Below, piece by piece: positions 22,419-31,020 of a DNA stretch of 64,000 nucleotides. Source of the stretch: Aneurinibacillus terranovensis DSM 18919 (GTDB lineage: Bacteria > Bacillota > Bacilli > Aneurinibacillales > Aneurinibacillaceae); assembly GCF_000430625.1 (NCBI RefSeq), contig NZ_AUMJ01000018.1:34662-98661 (forward strand). Direction: 5' to 3'. The notes beneath the pieces were generated by a model. That model saw nothing but the letters and a program-made list of their open reading frames with translations, was not told the DNA's origin and did not search any database. The position numbers and the translations under genes were made by a program. How positions within the stretch are numbered: the stretch's first letter is position 1; the number at the start of each line of letters is the position of its first letter.

Positions 22419-22473
22419 AAAAAAAGAACCCATATAAATCGGTGGCTCAATGCACACCATTTACACGGGTTCT
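22419..22473 (-). terminator. Rho-independent terminator after wecB
   Basis: Minus strand: arms AGAACCCGTGTAAAT (22459-22473) and ATTTATATGGGTTCT (22425-22439) with a 19-base loop, then seven T residues. Confidence 0.85.
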
Positions 22474-22490
22474 ATCTTTCAACAAACGGC

Positions 22491-23627
22491 TTACACCTGA
22501 AATGGCTCGGGACGCTCGCCGCGCAGCCCAAAGTAGTAAAGAATCGCTTCACAGATGCGGCGGGAGGCCTGTCCGTCCCCATAAGGATTGGCGGCCTTCG
22601 CCATCTTCTGGTAGGCTTCCTCGCTTGATAGCAGTTCATCTGCGAGACTGAAAATATTCTCCTCGTCGGTTCCCGCCAGTTTGAGCGTTCCTGCGGCAAT
22701 GCCTTCAGGGCGTTCCGTTGTATCGCGCAGAACGAGTACAGGCACCCCGAATGACGGTGCTTCTTCCTGCACGCCACCTGAATCGGTTAGGATCAAATGA
22801 GAGCGGGACATAAAGTTATGAAAATCGATTACATCCAGCGGGTCAATCAGGCGGATCCGGTCGTGCTGCCCGAGGTATTTCCCGGCCACTTCCTGTACCA
22901 CCGGGTTCAGGTGAACCGGATAGACGACGGCAATGTCTTCGTATTTGTCAACCAGACGGCGAATCGCGCGGAACATACGGGCCATCGGTTCCCCCAAGTT
23001 TTCTCTGCGGTGGGCGGTTACCAGCACCAGCCTTTTTCCGGCAAACTGTTCAAGAATAGGGTGGCTGTAATCCTCACGCACCGTTGTTTTCTGCGCGTCA
23101 ATCACGGTATTCCCTGTTATGTATATGGAAGCTTCCGGCTTGTTTTCCTTCTGTAGATTTTCGGCTGACTGCTTTGTCGGAGAGAAATGAAGATCAGACA
23201 ATACACCCGTTAGCTGGCGATTCATTTCTTCCGGATACGGGGAATATTTATTCCATGTACGCAGCCCTGCCTCCACATGGCCGACCGGAATCTGGTTGTA
23301 GAAAGCAGCCAGGCTGGCGGCAAACGTTGTGGTCGTATCACCGTGTACGAGGACCATATCCGGTTTTTCTTCTTTCATTACCTGGTCAAGGCCTTCGAGC
23401 ACACGCGTCGTTATCTGAACGAGCGTCTGCCGATCCTTCATAATGTTTAAATCAGCATCAGGTGTAATCGAGAAAATATCAAGTACCTGATCAAGCATCT
23501 GCCGGTGCTGGGCGGTAACGCAAACGAAAGGAGCCAGCTCCTCGTGTTCGCGCAACTCATGGACGAGCGGCGCCATTTTAATGGCTTCCGGCCGCGTCCC
23601 GAAAACGGTCATGATTTTTTTTGTCAC
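22491..23627 (-). CDS. wecB: UDP-N-acetylglucosamine 2-epimerase (non-hydrolysing)
   Basis: Converts UDP-GlcNAc to UDP-ManNAc, the donor for wall teichoic acid linkage units and ManNAc-containing secondary wall polymers; 378 aa. Family motifs are visible: MTVFGTRPEAIKMAPLV at the N-terminus, VHGDTTTTFAASLAAFY, GHVEAGLRTWNKYSPYPEE near 115, TAHRRENLGEP near 205 and LTDSGGVQEEAPSFG near 285. It starts with GTG after a GAGGGGGAAAGG site. It is 84 bases downstream of upp and followed by a terminator. The B. subtilis equivalent at this position is mnaA. Confidence 0.95.
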   Translation of the reverse strand: MTKKIMTVFGTRPEAIKMAPLVHELREHEELAPFVCVTAQHRQMLDQVLDIFSITPDADLNIMKDRQTLVQITTRVLEGLDQVMKEEKPDMVLVHGDTTTTFAASLAAFYNQIPVGHVEAGLRTWNKYSPYPEEMNRQLTGVLSDLHFSPTKQSAENLQKENKPEASIYITGNTVIDAQKTTVREDYSHPILEQFAGKRLVLVTAHRRENLGEPMARMFRAIRRLVDKYEDIAVVYPVHLNPVVQEVAGKYLGQHDRIRLIDPLDVIDFHNFMSRSHLILTDSGGVQEEAPSFGVPVLVLRDTTERPEGIAAGTLKLAGTDEENIFSLADELLSSEEAYQKMAKAANPYGDGQASRRICEAILYYFGLRGERPEPFQV

Positions 23628-23711
23628 GGGCCTTTCCCCCTCAATCTATGCTTATCCTATTCCGCAGTTGCGGACTCCATGGAAGCCCCGCGCATGCGGC
23701 CATCCGATGCC

Positions 23712-24341
23712 TTATTTGGTTCCAAACAGGCGGTCTCCAGCGTCTCCGAGACCTGGTACGATATATCCATGGTCATTCAGGCGTTCATCTACAGCAGCAA
23801 CATAAAGGTTAATATCAGGATGTGCCTGCTGCAATCGTTCAATCCCTTCCGGGGCAGCAATTAAACACATCAGCTTCAGGTTTTGTGCACCGCGGTTTTT
23901 AAGAGCTGTGATCGCCGCCGCTGCCGAGCCGCCTGTTGCAAGCATCGGGTCAATGACGATCAATTCCCGTTCCTGAATATCGCTTGGCAATTTCACGTAG
24001 TATTCTACCGGTTCCAACGTTTCCGGATCACGGTATAATCCCACGTGTCCTACTCTTGCCGCCGGAATTAATTTAAGCATACCGTCAACCATTCCGAGCC
24101 CCGCGCGAAGAATGGGAACCAGCCCGACCTTTTTCCCGGAGATTACTTTTGTTTTGCATGTAGTAACAGGTGTTTCAATTTCAATTTCTTCCAAGGGCAT
24201 TTCGCGCGTAATTTCGTACGCCATCAACATAGCCACTTCATCTACAAGCTCACGGAACTCTTTCGTTCCGGTATTTTTATCACGAATATACGATAACTTA
24301 TGTTGAATTAACGGATGATCAAACACATACACCTTACCCAT
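23712..24341 (-). CDS. upp: uracil phosphoribosyltransferase
   Basis: Pyrimidine salvage enzyme making UMP from uracil and PRPP, 209 aa, the standard length. The PRPP-binding loop is [17 protein letters not shown] near residues 128-144, and the uracil-binding C-terminus is [18 protein letters not shown]. It keeps the conserved position downstream of glyA. A TATAAT element lies at 24406-24411 (minus strand), but its -35 is poor and overlaps the arm of a large inverted repeat. Confidence 0.97.
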   Translation of the reverse strand: MGKVYVFDHPLIQHKLSYIRDKNTGTKEFRELVDEVAMLMAYEITREMPLEEIEIETPVTTCKTKVISGKKVGLVPILRAGLGMVDGMLKLIPAARVGHVGLYRDPETLEPVEYYVKLPSDIQERELIVIDPMLATGGSAAAAITALKNRGAQNLKLMCLIAAPEGIERLQQAHPDINLYVAAVDERLNDHGYIVPGLGDAGDRLFGTK

Positions 24342-24425
24342 ATTGCAGGCCTCCTGTCTTATTTAGAGAAGATGAGCTTCCCGATACTTCCTTGCACTGC
24401 GATATATTATAGCAGAGAGCGGGAC

Positions 24426-24558
24426 GTATCGCTTCCGTTTTTTTTGGCGTATAGACATCCATGCCGCTAACGCAGCAACTACAGATGAAGAAATAAAGTT
24501 ATTTCAAGATAGGAAAATGTAACTTTCCTATCCTCATAGTCCAAAACGGAAGCGATAC
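24426..24558. repeat. large intergenic inverted repeat upstream of upp
   Basis: Arms GTATCGCTTCCGTTTT (24426-24441) and AAAACGGAAGCGATAC (24543-24558) are perfect 16-base complements about 100 bases apart. Inside lies a perfect 9-bp hairpin, GATAGGAAA (24508-24516) with TTTCCTATC (24524-24532). The left arm abuts the likely upp promoter. This could be a small palindromic element or a structured leader. Confidence 0.65.
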
Positions 24559-24637
24559 ATCTACGAACAAAGGGCAATGTTTCATACTCCCATTATCCCC
24601 CTCCATACGCGGGTAAATCCACATATTTATGCATAAT

Positions 24638-24683
24638 AAAAACCCCCCGGCAGCCGTGGCTGGGCAGAGGGTTCTGGTTGCTG
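24638..24683 (-). terminator. probable terminator after glyA
   Basis: Minus strand, downstream of the glyA stop: AACCCTCTGCCCAGCC, a short loop, then GGCTGCCGGGGGGTT followed by TTTTA. The stem has internal mismatches. Confidence 0.6.
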
Positions 24684-24717
24684 TTGGTTTTTACTGTTGC
24701 TTCTTGCTGCTTTCAGG

Positions 24718-25968
24718 TTATATTTCGAGGCCGGGATACATGGGAAATTTTTCGCATAAGGCGGTAACGCGTGTACGCGCTTCTTCCTGCTTCGCTTCGT
24801 CCTGCGGGTTTTTCAAAGTGAGAGCCATAATGGATGCGACTTCTTTCATGGCTTCTTCATCAAAACCACGGCTTGTTACGGCTGGTGTGCCAATGCGAAT
24901 GCCGCTTGTTACAAACGGGCTTGCCGGGTCATACGGAATGGTATTTTTGTTGCAAGTAATCCCTACTTCATCAAGAAGGTGCTCGGCTTCCTTACCGGTC
25001 AGGTTCAGATTGCGCACATCAATCAAAATCAAGTGGTTGTCTGTACCGCCTGAGATCAGATTTAATCCTTCCTCAGTCAATGAGCTAGCCAGCTGCTTCG
25101 CATTCGTTACAATTTTAGACGAGTATTCCTTAAATTCCGGCTGCAGCGCTTCACCAAACGCTACCGCTTTGGCTGCTATTACATGCATGAGCGGACCGCC
25201 TTGAATACCCGGGAAGACAGCTTTATCGATGGCTTTTGCATATTCTTCTTTGCAAAGAATCATCCCGCCGCGTGGACCGCGTAGGGTTTTGTGGGTCGTT
25301 GTGGTCACAAAATCAGCATATGGCACCGGATTCGGATGGTGGCCTGTCGCAACCAAGCCGGCAATATGGGCCATATCAACCATCAGATATGCGCCTACGC
25401 TTTTAGCAATCTCGCTTAGTTTCTCAAAATCAATAACGCGAGGGTAGGCACTGGCACCTGCAACAATTAGTTTAGGCTTATGCTCTTCCGCTTTTCTGCG
25501 GACATCTTCATAATCAAGAACCTGGTTTTCTTTATCGACTCCGTACTCGACAAAGTTATAAAGGTTCCCGGAAAAGTTAACCGGGCTACCGTGCGTTAAA
25601 TGACCTCCATGAGATAAGTTCATGCCCAGAACGGTGTCACCCGGTTTAAGAATCGTAAAATACACCGCCATATTCGCCTGGGCTCCGGAATGCGGTTGAA
25701 CATTCGCATGCTCGGCGCCGAATAATTCCTTGGCGCGGTCGCGTGCCAGGTTTTCCACGATATCCACGTATTCACATCCGCCATAGTAGCGCTTGCCGGG
25801 ATAGCCTTCTGCATATTTGTTGGTAAGGACCGTTCCCATCGCCTCCATTACGGCTTCACTGACAAAGTTCTCGGAGGCGATAAGTTCAATTTTGCCGCGC
25901 TGGCGGCCAAGCTCTAGCCTGATAGCTTCTGCTACCTGTGGATCCTGCTTCTTCACGTGTTCAAACAT
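24718..25968 (-). CDS. glyA: serine hydroxymethyltransferase
   Basis: PLP enzyme interconverting serine and glycine with tetrahydrofolate, 416 aa. The PLP lysine is Lys227 in [25 protein letters not shown] near 30 and the SGAQANM cofactor loop near 95 are also typical. It follows the ywlG-like gene by 36 bases and closes the rpiB-ywlG-glyA operon, as in B. subtilis. Confidence 0.98.
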   Translation of the reverse strand: MFEHVKKQDPQVAEAIRLELGRQRGKIELIASENFVSEAVMEAMGTVLTNKYAEGYPGKRYYGGCEYVDIVENLARDRAKELFGAEHANVQPHSGAQANMAVYFTILKPGDTVLGMNLSHGGHLTHGSPVNFSGNLYNFVEYGVDKENQVLDYEDVRRKAEEHKPKLIVAGASAYPRVIDFEKLSEIAKSVGAYLMVDMAHIAGLVATGHHPNPVPYADFVTTTTHKTLRGPRGGMILCKEEYAKAIDKAVFPGIQGGPLMHVIAAKAVAFGEALQPEFKEYSSKIVTNAKQLASSLTEEGLNLISGGTDNHLILIDVRNLNLTGKEAEHLLDEVGITCNKNTIPYDPASPFVTSGIRIGTPAVTSRGFDEEAMKEVASIMALTLKNPQDEAKQEEARTRVTALCEKFPMYPGLEI

Positions 25969-26004
25969 TCGTTATTACCCCTCTCTAATCCTCTAGTGAA
26001 TTTT

Positions 26005-26574
26005 TTATGTGCAACTTTCTTCTGCGGATGAACGTTCATAGACAGCCCGTGCCCCGCCGATTAATTTGGGGCGCGTACGGGCCATTGTCACATGCGCCTC
26101 ACCCAGTTGCTTTACGCTGGGCCTTACAGGAACGGCAACAGGTTTAAGGTGCATTCCAATAAACGTATCACCGATGTCAATCCCCGCGTCCGCCTGAATG
26201 TATTCCACCAGTACCGGGTCATTCATCTTTTGAAAAGCGCCTGCCGCCATCGATCCCCCGGCTTTGGGCACAGGTACCGCAGAAACCTCCGGCCAGCTAT
26301 AGCGTTCCGCCGTTGTTCGTTCAACGACAAGCGCGCGGTTTAAATGCTCGCAGCATTGAAACGCCAGAGCAAACCCGTGTCTTTCGCTTGCCTCCTTAAA
26401 AATACTGTAGAGAGCCGCGGCAACCTCGACGCTGCCCGCCGTCCCGATTTGTTTACCGATGACTTCACTCGTGCTGGTACCGATAACGAGAACATGTTTT
26501 TCGCCCAGTGGTGCGGACTGTAAAAGTTCTGCCACAATGGACTGTGCGTCTTGTTTCAGTTTTTCAATGTTCAC
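26005..26574 (-). CDS. ywlG: YwlG-family protein (TIGR01440), function unknown
   Basis: 189 aa, conserved in Firmicutes immediately between rpiB and glyA. Recognizable stretches are VLVIGTSTSEVIGKQIGTAGS near residue 30, FQCCEHLNRALVVE near 72 with adjacent cysteines and a His, and GDTFIGMHLKPVAVPVR near 145. It starts with GTG, 13 bases after rpiB. No catalytic role is established that I know of; the name follows synteny and family. Confidence 0.88.
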   Translation of the reverse strand: MNIEKLKQDAQSIVAELLQSAPLGEKHVLVIGTSTSEVIGKQIGTAGSVEVAAALYSIFKEASERHGFALAFQCCEHLNRALVVERTTAERYSWPEVSAVPVPKAGGSMAAGAFQKMNDPVLVEYIQADAGIDIGDTFIGMHLKPVAVPVRPSVKQLGEAHVTMARTRPKLIGGARAVYERSSAEESCT

Positions 26575-26587
26575 ACGGCTTCACACC

Positions 26588-27031
26588 TTACTGGTTATCT
26601 TCGATTTCCTTAATTTTTTCAATGCGCCGCAAGTGCCGTCCACCTAAAAACGGCGTATGTATCCAAATTTTTACAATTTCAAGGGCGAGCCCCGGTCCGA
26701 TCACACGCTCTCCCATCGCCAGTACATTTGAATCATTGTGTTCCCTTGTGGCTTTTGCGCTGAAAGAGTCATGGACAAGCGCGCAGCGAATCCCTTTCAC
26801 TTTATTCGCCGAAATCGACATGCCTATGCCCGTACCGCACACGAGGATCCCACGGTCAAATTCCCCGGTGGCTACCTTCTCCGCTACCGGAAGCGCATAG
26901 TCCGGATAATCCACCGAATCCGTACACGTACAGCCAAAATCCTTATATTCTATCCCTTCCGATTCCAGGTACTTCTTAATCTCTTCCTTTAACACATAAC
27001 CCCCATGGTCAGCTGCCAACGCTACCTTCAC
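26588..27031 (-). CDS. rpiB: ribose-5-phosphate isomerase B
   Basis: Interconverts ribose-5-phosphate and ribulose-5-phosphate; 147 aa from the GTG at 27031 (MKVALAADHGGYVLKEEI), chosen because GGAGGAG lies 5 bases upstream. A longer frame from 27055 would read through that ribosome site. Active-site segments are ALAADHGGY with Asp and His, RGILVCGTGIGMSISANK near 67 with the catalytic Cys, and the EHNDSNVLAMG loop. It is the first gene of the rpiB-ywlG-glyA unit. Confidence 0.95.
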   Translation of the reverse strand: MKVALAADHGGYVLKEEIKKYLESEGIEYKDFGCTCTDSVDYPDYALPVAEKVATGEFDRGILVCGTGIGMSISANKVKGIRCALVHDSFSAKATREHNDSNVLAMGERVIGPGLALEIVKIWIHTPFLGGRHLRRIEKIKEIEDNQ

Positions 27032-27250
27032 TTTTTCTCCTCCATTCCATGTCATCCTGTAATGTCTAAAAGTATTATACCCTATTCCTCAAGGTTGCAT
27101 AGAGAAGATTTGTGAAAATACAAAATCAAAAACCTGTACGTTACTCTATTATACACTAATTATTGTTCGTCTTTAACAACAAACATAATTTTTCCCGGGT
27201 TTCTTTTAAAGTAAATCAGTTTGTTCTGCAAAAAGAGGTTTTGCCAAACA

Positions 27251-27386
27251 GCCCGAAACATGTGGGTGGGTGCTTTTTTTCGTTCCCTGCTCCCGTCAGT
27301 ACCAGGAAAACGCACCCTCTTCAATCCCGATATAGCATAACCTTGTAAGACGCACTACCCGAATGTTTCGGGCCGCCTCCAGGCGG
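27251..27386. repeat. nested inverted repeats with two tandem hairpins
   Basis: Outer arms GCCCGAAACAT (27251-27261) and ATGTTTCGGGC (27363-27373) are perfect complements; inner arms are GGGTGC (27268-27273) and GCACCC (27312-27317). The right outer arm also forms a local hairpin CCCGAA-TGT-TTCGGG (27358-27372), directly followed by CCGCCT-CC-AGGCGG (27373-27386). The alternative pairings look like a structured RNA or a palindromic element. No known riboswitch class was recognized. Confidence 0.5.
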
Positions 27387-27438
27387 AAGAGAAACACGGA
27401 CAGTTGAAGTGTTTTTAACAAATGATGTTACGTGGAAA

Positions 27439-27464
27439 CAAAAAACGGAAGCGTCTAAGCTCCC
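27439..27464 (-). terminator. probable terminator after the chemoreceptor gene
   Basis: Minus strand: GGGAGC-TTAGAC-GCTTCC (one G-T pair) followed by GTTTTTT, about 40 bases beyond the stop. Confidence 0.55.
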
Positions 27465-27502
27465 ATTTCGAATCATCCGTATGCTCACGTACCAAGAATA
27501 AA

Positions 27503-28789
27503 CTATACCCGAAACCTTGCGACAAGGTCTTTTAACTGTTCGGACTGCTCACGCAGCACCTGTCCGGCTGCAGCGACCTCCTCCATAAAAGCGGTTTGTT
27601 CCTGGGCCGCATTGGAAACCGTCACCGCTCCCTGCGATGTTTCTGTAGCAACACGCGCCACTTCGCGGGCACCCTTCATGGTAACTTCCATGCTATCAAC
27701 CTGACGGGCGATGAGAGCACAGATCTTTTCAACAGAATCAACCACACCATTAACCGAATCAGAGATATTAGCGAGCGCTTTGGTCGTTTCCTCGCCGCGC
27801 TTGGATTCTTTATTCGCAATCGATACCTGCTCGCTGATTTGCTTGACGACATTTTCTACCTGCCGCTGCATTTGTTCAATTAACGAGTTAATGTTAGCCG
27901 CCGCCGTCCCGCTTTCATCGGCAAGCTTGCGCACTTCATCCGCTACAACGGCAAATCCTTTGCCGTGCTCTCCTGCACGGGCCGCTTCAATGCTCGCATT
28001 TAGGGCAAGCAAATTGGTCTGCCCGGCAAGTTCGCTGACAACCCGGGTAATGTTGCCGATTTCACCGGCATTTTTCTCTAAATCCTGCACAAGTTGAATT
28101 GACAGTTGATTCTCAGTGGCAAGTGTATGCATCCCTTCCACCAGAGAAGCCACCACCTTATTGCTTTCATGCAGCGTTGTTAACATCTGCCTCGAAAGCG
28201 AGCGGGAATTCTCGGCAAACCGGTTGACATCGTGGCTTAACTGACTTACCGCTTCCAGTGATTCCACAGCCGCTTTCGTGTGCAATTCCTGACTCTCAGC
28301 ACCGCGGGCAATCTGTTCCATAGTTACGCTTACCTGTTCAATTTGAACAGCAGCCTGCTCCGAAGCATACGTTAATTCATTTACGCTCGTTGCCGTACTC
28401 TCACTTGAAGTGTTAATATCTTTAATCATGTTGCGCAGATTTGTAATCATCGTGGCCAGCGAGCCGGCAAGCGCGCGAATTTCGTCATCCGATTTCGGCA
28501 CCTTCACCTCGACGCGTAAATCACCCGTTGAAGCGGTTGAAGCTGCCTTTTCCAACTGCACCAGCGGCCGTGAAATCCAGCGGGCTACGAGCCAACCAAA
28601 AAAACCTGACCAGAATACTCCCAGGGCCAGCGTTAACAGCGTAAAAAGCCAGGCAGGGATAAAGGTTACGTATTTTTGGAGTACAAACAGAAAAAACGCG
28701 CTTGTACTATATGTAACCGCGGATAGCGAGCTGATTCCAATGACTAATTTTTTCTCTAAACTGAATCGGTGCTTTGATTTATGCTCCAC
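27503..28789 (-). CDS. methyl-accepting chemotaxis protein without extracellular sensor domain
   Basis: Signal transducer, 428 aa from the GTG at 28789 (start [13 protein letters not shown]...), which has GGGGGAGG just upstream; the ATG at 28819 lies in a hairpin and has no ribosome site. Two membrane helices (about residues 14-36 and 40-64) are joined by only a few residues, so there is no periplasmic sensor. A HAMP domain follows (about 62-115), then a long cytoplasmic signalling domain with the conserved hairpin tip ([20 protein letters not shown] near 265). It may sense membrane or cytoplasmic cues. It is a single gene with no che genes nearby. Confidence 0.92.
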   Translation of the reverse strand: MEHKSKHRFSLEKKLVIGISSLSAVTYSTSAFFLFVLQKYVTFIPAWLFTLLTLALGVFWSGFFGWLVARWISRPLVQLEKAASTASTGDLRVEVKVPKSDDEIRALAGSLATMITNLRNMIKDINTSSESTATSVNELTYASEQAAVQIEQVSVTMEQIARGAESQELHTKAAVESLEAVSQLSHDVNRFAENSRSLSRQMLTTLHESNKVVASLVEGMHTLATENQLSIQLVQDLEKNAGEIGNITRVVSELAGQTNLLALNASIEAARAGEHGKGFAVVADEVRKLADESGTAAANINSLIEQMQRQVENVVKQISEQVSIANKESKRGEETTKALANISDSVNGVVDSVEKICALIARQVDSMEVTMKGAREVARVATETSQGAVTVSNAAQEQTAFMEEVAAAGQVLREQSEQLKDLVARFRV

Positions 28790-28810
28790 CTGAGTCCTCC
28801 CCCTTGTACC

Positions 28811-28829
28811 AAAAAGCATAGTGCTTTTT
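28811..28829 (-). terminator. probable terminator after the arginine phosphatase gene
   Basis: AAAAAGCA-TAG-TGCTTTTT, a perfect 8-bp stem ending in five T residues on either strand, between the phosphatase stop and the chemoreceptor start. Confidence 0.55.
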
Positions 28830-28855
28830 AGTCTATATATATCGGAAAATTAACG

Positions 28856-29548
28856 TTACCTATTCACGTTCTTTTCAATGATTCTAAGCAGTTGTTCGAG
28901 TGAATGAGAAATTTCTTCCGCACATTGCTCATATACTTCGAGCGGGCCTCCATACGGATCACTTATATCGTAATTAGGGGTTTGCTGTTCCAGTACCGCA
29001 ATCCGGTTGCGCTCCTCGACCGTTTCTTTCATCAGTTGGTCTCTCCAATCATCGAGCCGCTCTCTTACCTGTTCCAATTGATTATATAACGTTTGATATT
29101 CATCCTCCAGCCTGGAAATTTCCTCACGATTCATGGCAAGAAACGCTTCCTGTTTCCTTTCCAATTCACGGTACAGTTCATCCAGTTCGGCTGTGCGCGT
29201 ATTTGTTTCTGGCGACAAATCGGTATATTCTTTAAGTGTATACACTTTATTTTCGTACTGCGGGTACTTCTGCCACAACGTATGACGATGCGATTCGGTC
29301 ATCGTTAGAATGATATCGGCCCATTCCAGAAGCTCAGGTGTAACAGGCTGGGATGCATGCGTACATTCAATGCCTTTCTTCCTGAGAACCCGAACCGCAT
29401 GATCGGAGGCCGCAAAGCCTTGGGAAGCAAAGAGTCCGGCGGATTGCACTTCTATATCCAATCCCTTATCATTCGCCATCTTTTGGAGTAACTTCTCAGC
29501 CATTGGGCTGCGACATGTATTACCTGTACAAACGAATAAGATGCGCAT
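28856..29548 (-). CDS. ywlE: protein-arginine-phosphatase of the YwlE type with a coiled-coil insertion
   Basis: Removes phosphate from phosphoarginine on proteins, reversing McsB; 230 aa against about 150 for B. subtilis YwlE. The P-loop is Cys7-TGNTC-Arg13-Ser, and Thr11 is the residue known to favour phosphoarginine over phosphotyrosine. VYTLKEY (about 102-108) and DISDPYGG (194-201, acid Asp197) match YwlE. Between them are about 84 residues (109-192) of heptad-like, Glu/Arg/Leu-rich sequence where YwlE has roughly ten. The frame is intact, so this is an insertion and not a frameshift. Synteny (mntP-ywlE-rpiB) supports the name. Confidence 0.88.
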   Translation of the reverse strand: MRILFVCTGNTCRSPMAEKLLQKMANDKGLDIEVQSAGLFASQGFAASDHAVRVLRKKGIECTHASQPVTPELLEWADIILTMTESHRHTLWQKYPQYENKVYTLKEYTDLSPETNTRTAELDELYRELERKQEAFLAMNREEISRLEDEYQTLYNQLEQVRERLDDWRDQLMKETVEERNRIAVLEQQTPNYDISDPYGGPLEVYEQCAEEISHSLEQLLRIIEKNVNR

Positions 29549-29637
29549 ATCTTTCTCCCCTTTCCTACTTCTTCTTATTTTTGTACCATGCGGATTAAAA
29601 TTGCAAGAGTCAAAAAAATTTTTTTTCTTTCCTACAG

Positions 29638-30393
29638 CTATCCCCCAATATAATGGAGAATAATCATCGCTGCCAAGCTGAGCAGCATACCAAGCTGCGC
29701 ACTCAGTGAATCAAGCCGCAAACTTGCAGGTCCCATTTCTTTCCACACGATATACCCCATCGCTCCCGCGGCAAAGGCAAGACCCAGCGTAATGGCCTGC
29801 GGAGTAGAAGTAAAATACAATTCCCCTATCCATGCACCCAAAGGAATGCAGAGGCTAATCAAGACAGCCAGCAGCATGATGTACGGCTTCCGAAGGTTCC
29901 CCATCAATAAAGGCGCTGCAAATCCAATCCCTTCCGGAATGTTATGCAGCGACATGGTCAGCGCAATCATCATCCCGATGTGTTCATGGGCTTCAAATCC
30001 TGCCCCAATGGCCACTCCTTCCGGAATATGATGAAGAGCGATTGCAATAGTCATCATCCAACCGGCTTTGCGCCATGATTGGTGAGGCACTTCCATATTA
30101 CTACTATGTGTAATAATTTCCTCTCTATTCCTGTAAAGGGCATCGACCACTGAGTGGACGATCATGAGAAACAAAACGCCCATGCCGCTGCCCAGCAGCG
30201 TACCGTATATATCCCCATCCCTAAGAGAAGCCGGCACTAAATCAACAAAGATAACAAGCGTCATAATTCCTGTGGAAAGACCAAGATAAAGCGCGAACAG
30301 CCTTTTTCCCGGCGACCCGATAAACAAAAGAATAGAGGCGCCTATCAACGTGGTAAAACCCGTCAGCATGCTTAAAACAACAACGTCTGACAT
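29638..30393 (-). CDS. ZIP family divalent metal transporter
   Basis: Membrane transporter, 251 aa, about eight hydrophobic helices. The metal-site helices carry the ZIP signatures ALHHIPEGVAIGAGFE (near residue 120) and LHNIPEGIGFAAPL (near 150), each with His-x-x-x-Glu pairs. Likely substrates are Zn2+, Mn2+ or Fe2+. It lies 12 bases downstream of mntP and may be co-transcribed with it, placing an import-type family beside a manganese exporter. Confidence 0.9.
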   Translation of the reverse strand: MSDVVVLSMLTGFTTLIGASILLFIGSPGKRLFALYLGLSTGIMTLVIFVDLVPASLRDGDIYGTLLGSGMGVLFLMIVHSVVDALYRNREEIITHSSNMEVPHQSWRKAGWMMTIAIALHHIPEGVAIGAGFEAHEHIGMMIALTMSLHNIPEGIGFAAPLLMGNLRKPYIMLLAVLISLCIPLGAWIGELYFTSTPQAITLGLAFAAGAMGYIVWKEMGPASLRLDSLSAQLGMLLSLAAMIILHYIGG

Positions 30394-30405
30394 CCCCCGC
30401 CCCCC

Positions 30406-30960
30406 CTACAGTAAAAATTTAATCCCGAAGGCACATAAAATAATGCCCCCGAGAATTTCACTGTATTCGCCGAGCCAGTGACCGACTCTGCGGCCAACCA
30501 TCAGACCGATTGCCGCAAGAATTGTCGTCATAATACCAAATACGCTAACAGCCAGTCCGGTGTTTACATTGAAAAGGCCGAATGACAGCCCAACGGATAA
30601 GCCATCCAGACTAACGCTGAAACTAAATAACAAAAGCCCCCAGAATGATGTTTTTAGCAAGGGGCTTTCCTCTTCGTTGAATAAGGAATTCCATAACATA
30701 TGAAGTCCGAGCACGACCAGAATACCACCGCCAATATACGTGGCGACATGGCCAACTACAGATGTGAGGAATATACCGATGGCAATTCCGATTAGCGGCA
30801 TAACAATATGAAAGATTCCGATTGTGGCACTGACTTTCAATATGGTCAGGAGGCGGATGCCGCCCATTCCCATTCCTATTCCAAGCGAAAATGCATCCAT
30901 TCCAAGCGCTATGCCAATCATCAGGATCGTGATAATCTCTCCCCACTGATTAACCCCCAC
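30406..30960 (-). CDS. mntP: manganese efflux pump MntP
   Basis: Six-helix Mn2+ exporter, 184 aa. The conserved acidic residues of the family are visible: ALGMDAFSLGIGMGMGG near residue 20 and SVSLDGLSVGLSFGL near 117, two related halves of the protein. The start is GTG with a GGAGGGAATGAT site. The B. subtilis homologue at this position, between tsaC and ywlE, is ywlD/mntP. No yybP-ykoY type leader could be recognized in the 60-base upstream gap. Confidence 0.92.
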   Translation of the reverse strand: MGVNQWGEIITILMIGIALGMDAFSLGIGMGMGGIRLLTILKVSATIGIFHIVMPLIGIAIGIFLTSVVGHVATYIGGGILVVLGLHMLWNSLFNEEESPLLKTSFWGLLLFSFSVSLDGLSVGLSFGLFNVNTGLAVSVFGIMTTILAAIGLMVGRRVGHWLGEYSEILGGIILCAFGIKFLL

Positions 30961-31020
30961 ATCATTCCCTCCTATCCTACCCTAGTCCACTGCTCTACAT
31001 AGGGAGGATATGCGGGACAA

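Larger units (their letters stand above)
24342..24717. other. 376-base spacer between upp and glyA
   Basis: No gene seen. From left to right it holds the upp ribosome site, a TATAAT-like -10 element (24406-24411, minus strand), a large inverted repeat (24426-24558) with a central 9-bp hairpin, and the glyA terminator (about 24638-24690). Confidence 0.6.
27032..27502. other. 471-base spacer between rpiB and the chemoreceptor gene
   Basis: No convincing gene. On the minus strand upstream of rpiB there are two TATAAT elements (27074-27079 and about 27149-27154), each with a weak -35. At 27251-27386 lies a nested inverted-repeat block described separately, and at 27439-27464 the probable terminator of the chemoreceptor gene. 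Confidence 0.6.

Noticed and set aside
28790..28819. ATG at 28819 as chemoreceptor start
   Set aside because: It lies in the AAAAAGCA/TGCTTTTT hairpin and has no ribosome site, whereas the GTG at 28789 follows GGGGGAGG.
29612..29632. AAAAAAATTTTTTTT as a terminator of the ZIP gene
   Set aside because: A simple A/T run without a GC stem; too weak to call.
30961..31020. yybP-ykoY-type manganese riboswitch before mntP
   Set aside because: The gap to the preceding gene is only about 60 bases, too short for the element, and lacks its conserved stems.
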